A stretch of 64,000 bases of DNA from contig NC_031467.1 in the NCBI RefSeq assembly GCF_000006565.2, forward strand, positions 1,474,448 through 1,538,447. Direction: 5' to 3'. Below, in pieces: positions 63,336 to 64,000 of the stretch (its first letter is position 1; each line of letters begins with the position of its first letter). Both the position numbers and the translations under genes were made by a program. The notes beneath the pieces are model-generated. The model was not told the DNA's origin and ran no database searches. It worked only from the letters and a program-made list of their open reading frames with translations. This stretch comes from Toxoplasma gondii ME49 (taxonomy: Eukaryota; Apicomplexa; Conoidasida; Eucoccidiorida; Sarcocystidae).

Positions 63336-64000
63336 GGCGTCCTTCGAAGGACTCGAAAACAGTTACGGTGCCTCCCCAAGGAGAGAAGGAGGACGCGTTG
63401 CAGACGGCAAAAAGACGCCACAGCCTCTCACCCTGGGATTCCCTCTCCATGAAAAGCGTCTTTTCTTCCTCTGCTCTGGTAGACGAAGAAGACAAACCCC
63501 CTCGCTGCCTCTGCTTCTCCTCTCTTTCTGTTCCCCCTTTCTTCTCTTCTTCCTGATTGTTCTCTTCTTCCTGTTTGTTCTCTTCTTTCTCTGGCTCGCG
63601 GTCTCCGAGCGTCTTAAGATCTCCCGTGCGTAGCCGTTTGCTCGCTTCCCAGGACCAGAAGGGCAGACGGTACCGCAGACCAGAAAACCACGAGAAGAAT
63701 CGCCGAAAGAAGGCGACAAGAAGAAAGGGAGACTCGAAAAGCCGGAGAGAAGAAAACAGGAAAGACGAACCAAAACAAAGAGATAGGAGGAGGAGAGAAC
63801 AACGACAGTAAGGGAGAGGAGAGAACAACGACAGTAAGGGAGAGGAGAGAACAACGACAGTAAGGGAGAGGAGAGAACAACGACAGTAAGGGAGAGGAGA
63901 GAACAACGACAGTAAGGGAGAGGAGAGAACAACGACAGTAAGGGAGAGGAGAGAACAACGATAGAAAGGAAGGGCAGAGAAAGACGAGGAAGAGACGAGG
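63336..64000 (-). promoter_or_regulatory. 5' flank and likely 5' UTR of the CDPK gene
   Basis: Upstream of the CDPK ATG the minus strand is C/T-rich, as is common for 5' UTR and promoter DNA in coccidians. It contains the seven-copy 26-bp tandem repeat at 63793-63970. No core promoter motif is recognised. Confidence 0.4.
63793..63970. repeat. Seven tandem copies of a 26-bp unit
   Basis: The unit contains GAGAACAACGACAGTAAGGG plus AGAGGA and is repeated seven times head to tail almost without change; the last copy diverges. It is purine-rich on the plus strand. There are no spacers, so it is a minisatellite. Confidence 0.9.

Noticed and set aside
63262..63958. Minus-strand frames with repeated FSPLPYCRCSLLSLT-like segments
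   Set aside because: They are translations of the 26-bp minisatellite. The repeat is not a multiple of 3, and the true CDPK start at 63335 lies in another frame.
63793..63970. Possible CRISPR array
   Set aside because: Units are directly adjacent with no unique spacers, in a eukaryotic genome.
1..64000. tRNA, rRNA, insertion sequence or integrase signals
   Set aside because: No cloverleaf-like boxes, rRNA cores, terminal inverted repeats or transposase-like frames were noticed by eye. A dedicated search could still find a tRNA.

Overview
The window looks like nuclear DNA of a tissue-cyst coccidian (Toxoplasma/Hammondia/Neospora type). The evidence is: spliced genes with GT..AG introns and C/T-rich 3' splice sites; huge Ser/Arg/Glu-rich exons; a plant-like calcium-dependent protein kinase; a ClpS adaptor behind an ER signal plus transit-like leader (the usual address label for the apicoplast); short coxIII-like mitochondrial fragments scattered in introns and intergenic DNA; an interstitial TTTAGGG-type telomeric array; and many (TA)n microsatellites. 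I see no rRNA, CRISPR, insertion sequence or prokaryotic operon. I assembled gene models by hand from open frames, splice consensus and phase matching. Exon edges are predictions, but in the main models every junction keeps phase.

Layout. 1-1212 (minus): 3' part of an unrecognised gene running off the left edge, with a separate Ser/Pro-rich exon at 4287-5025. 5026-7939: gene-poor, with the telomere-like array at 6767-6807. 7940-12941 (minus): a CS-domain plus TPR protein closely resembling dynein axonemal assembly factor 4 (DYX1C1/DNAAF4), with a coxIII-like insert in its fourth intron. 13393-14601 (plus): an unrecognised, probably spliced gene, divergent from the previous one. 15882-19296 (plus): four-exon apicoplast-type ClpS. 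19297-22257: convergent 3' region, strongly pyrimidine-rich on the minus strand. 22258-34038 (minus): a giant (about 3,107 aa) coiled-coil protein with two degenerate cyclic-nucleotide-binding folds at its C-terminus. 34039-36706: divergent promoter region. 36707-45250 (plus): a 2,465-aa protein of unknown family. 45251-50895: mostly gene-free, except a possible two-exon small basic protein at 48193-48746. 50896-63335 (minus): an 18-exon CDPK (about 638 aa) with a myristoylation-type N-terminus and an altered kinase active site. 63336-64000: its 5' flank, with seven tandem 26-bp repeats.

The genes do not form a pathway. They are a typical apicomplexan mixture of organelle proteolysis (ClpS), calcium and cyclic-nucleotide-related signalling (CDPK, cNMP-fold protein) and flagellar assembly, which in coccidians is needed only in the microgamete (DNAAF4-like). 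The strongest candidate for something undescribed is the CDPK. It keeps the ATP-anchoring lysine, HRD aspartate and DxG aspartate, but has replaced the catalytic-loop asparagine with lysine, DFG with DLG and APE with SPD, while its last two EF-hands remain canonical.
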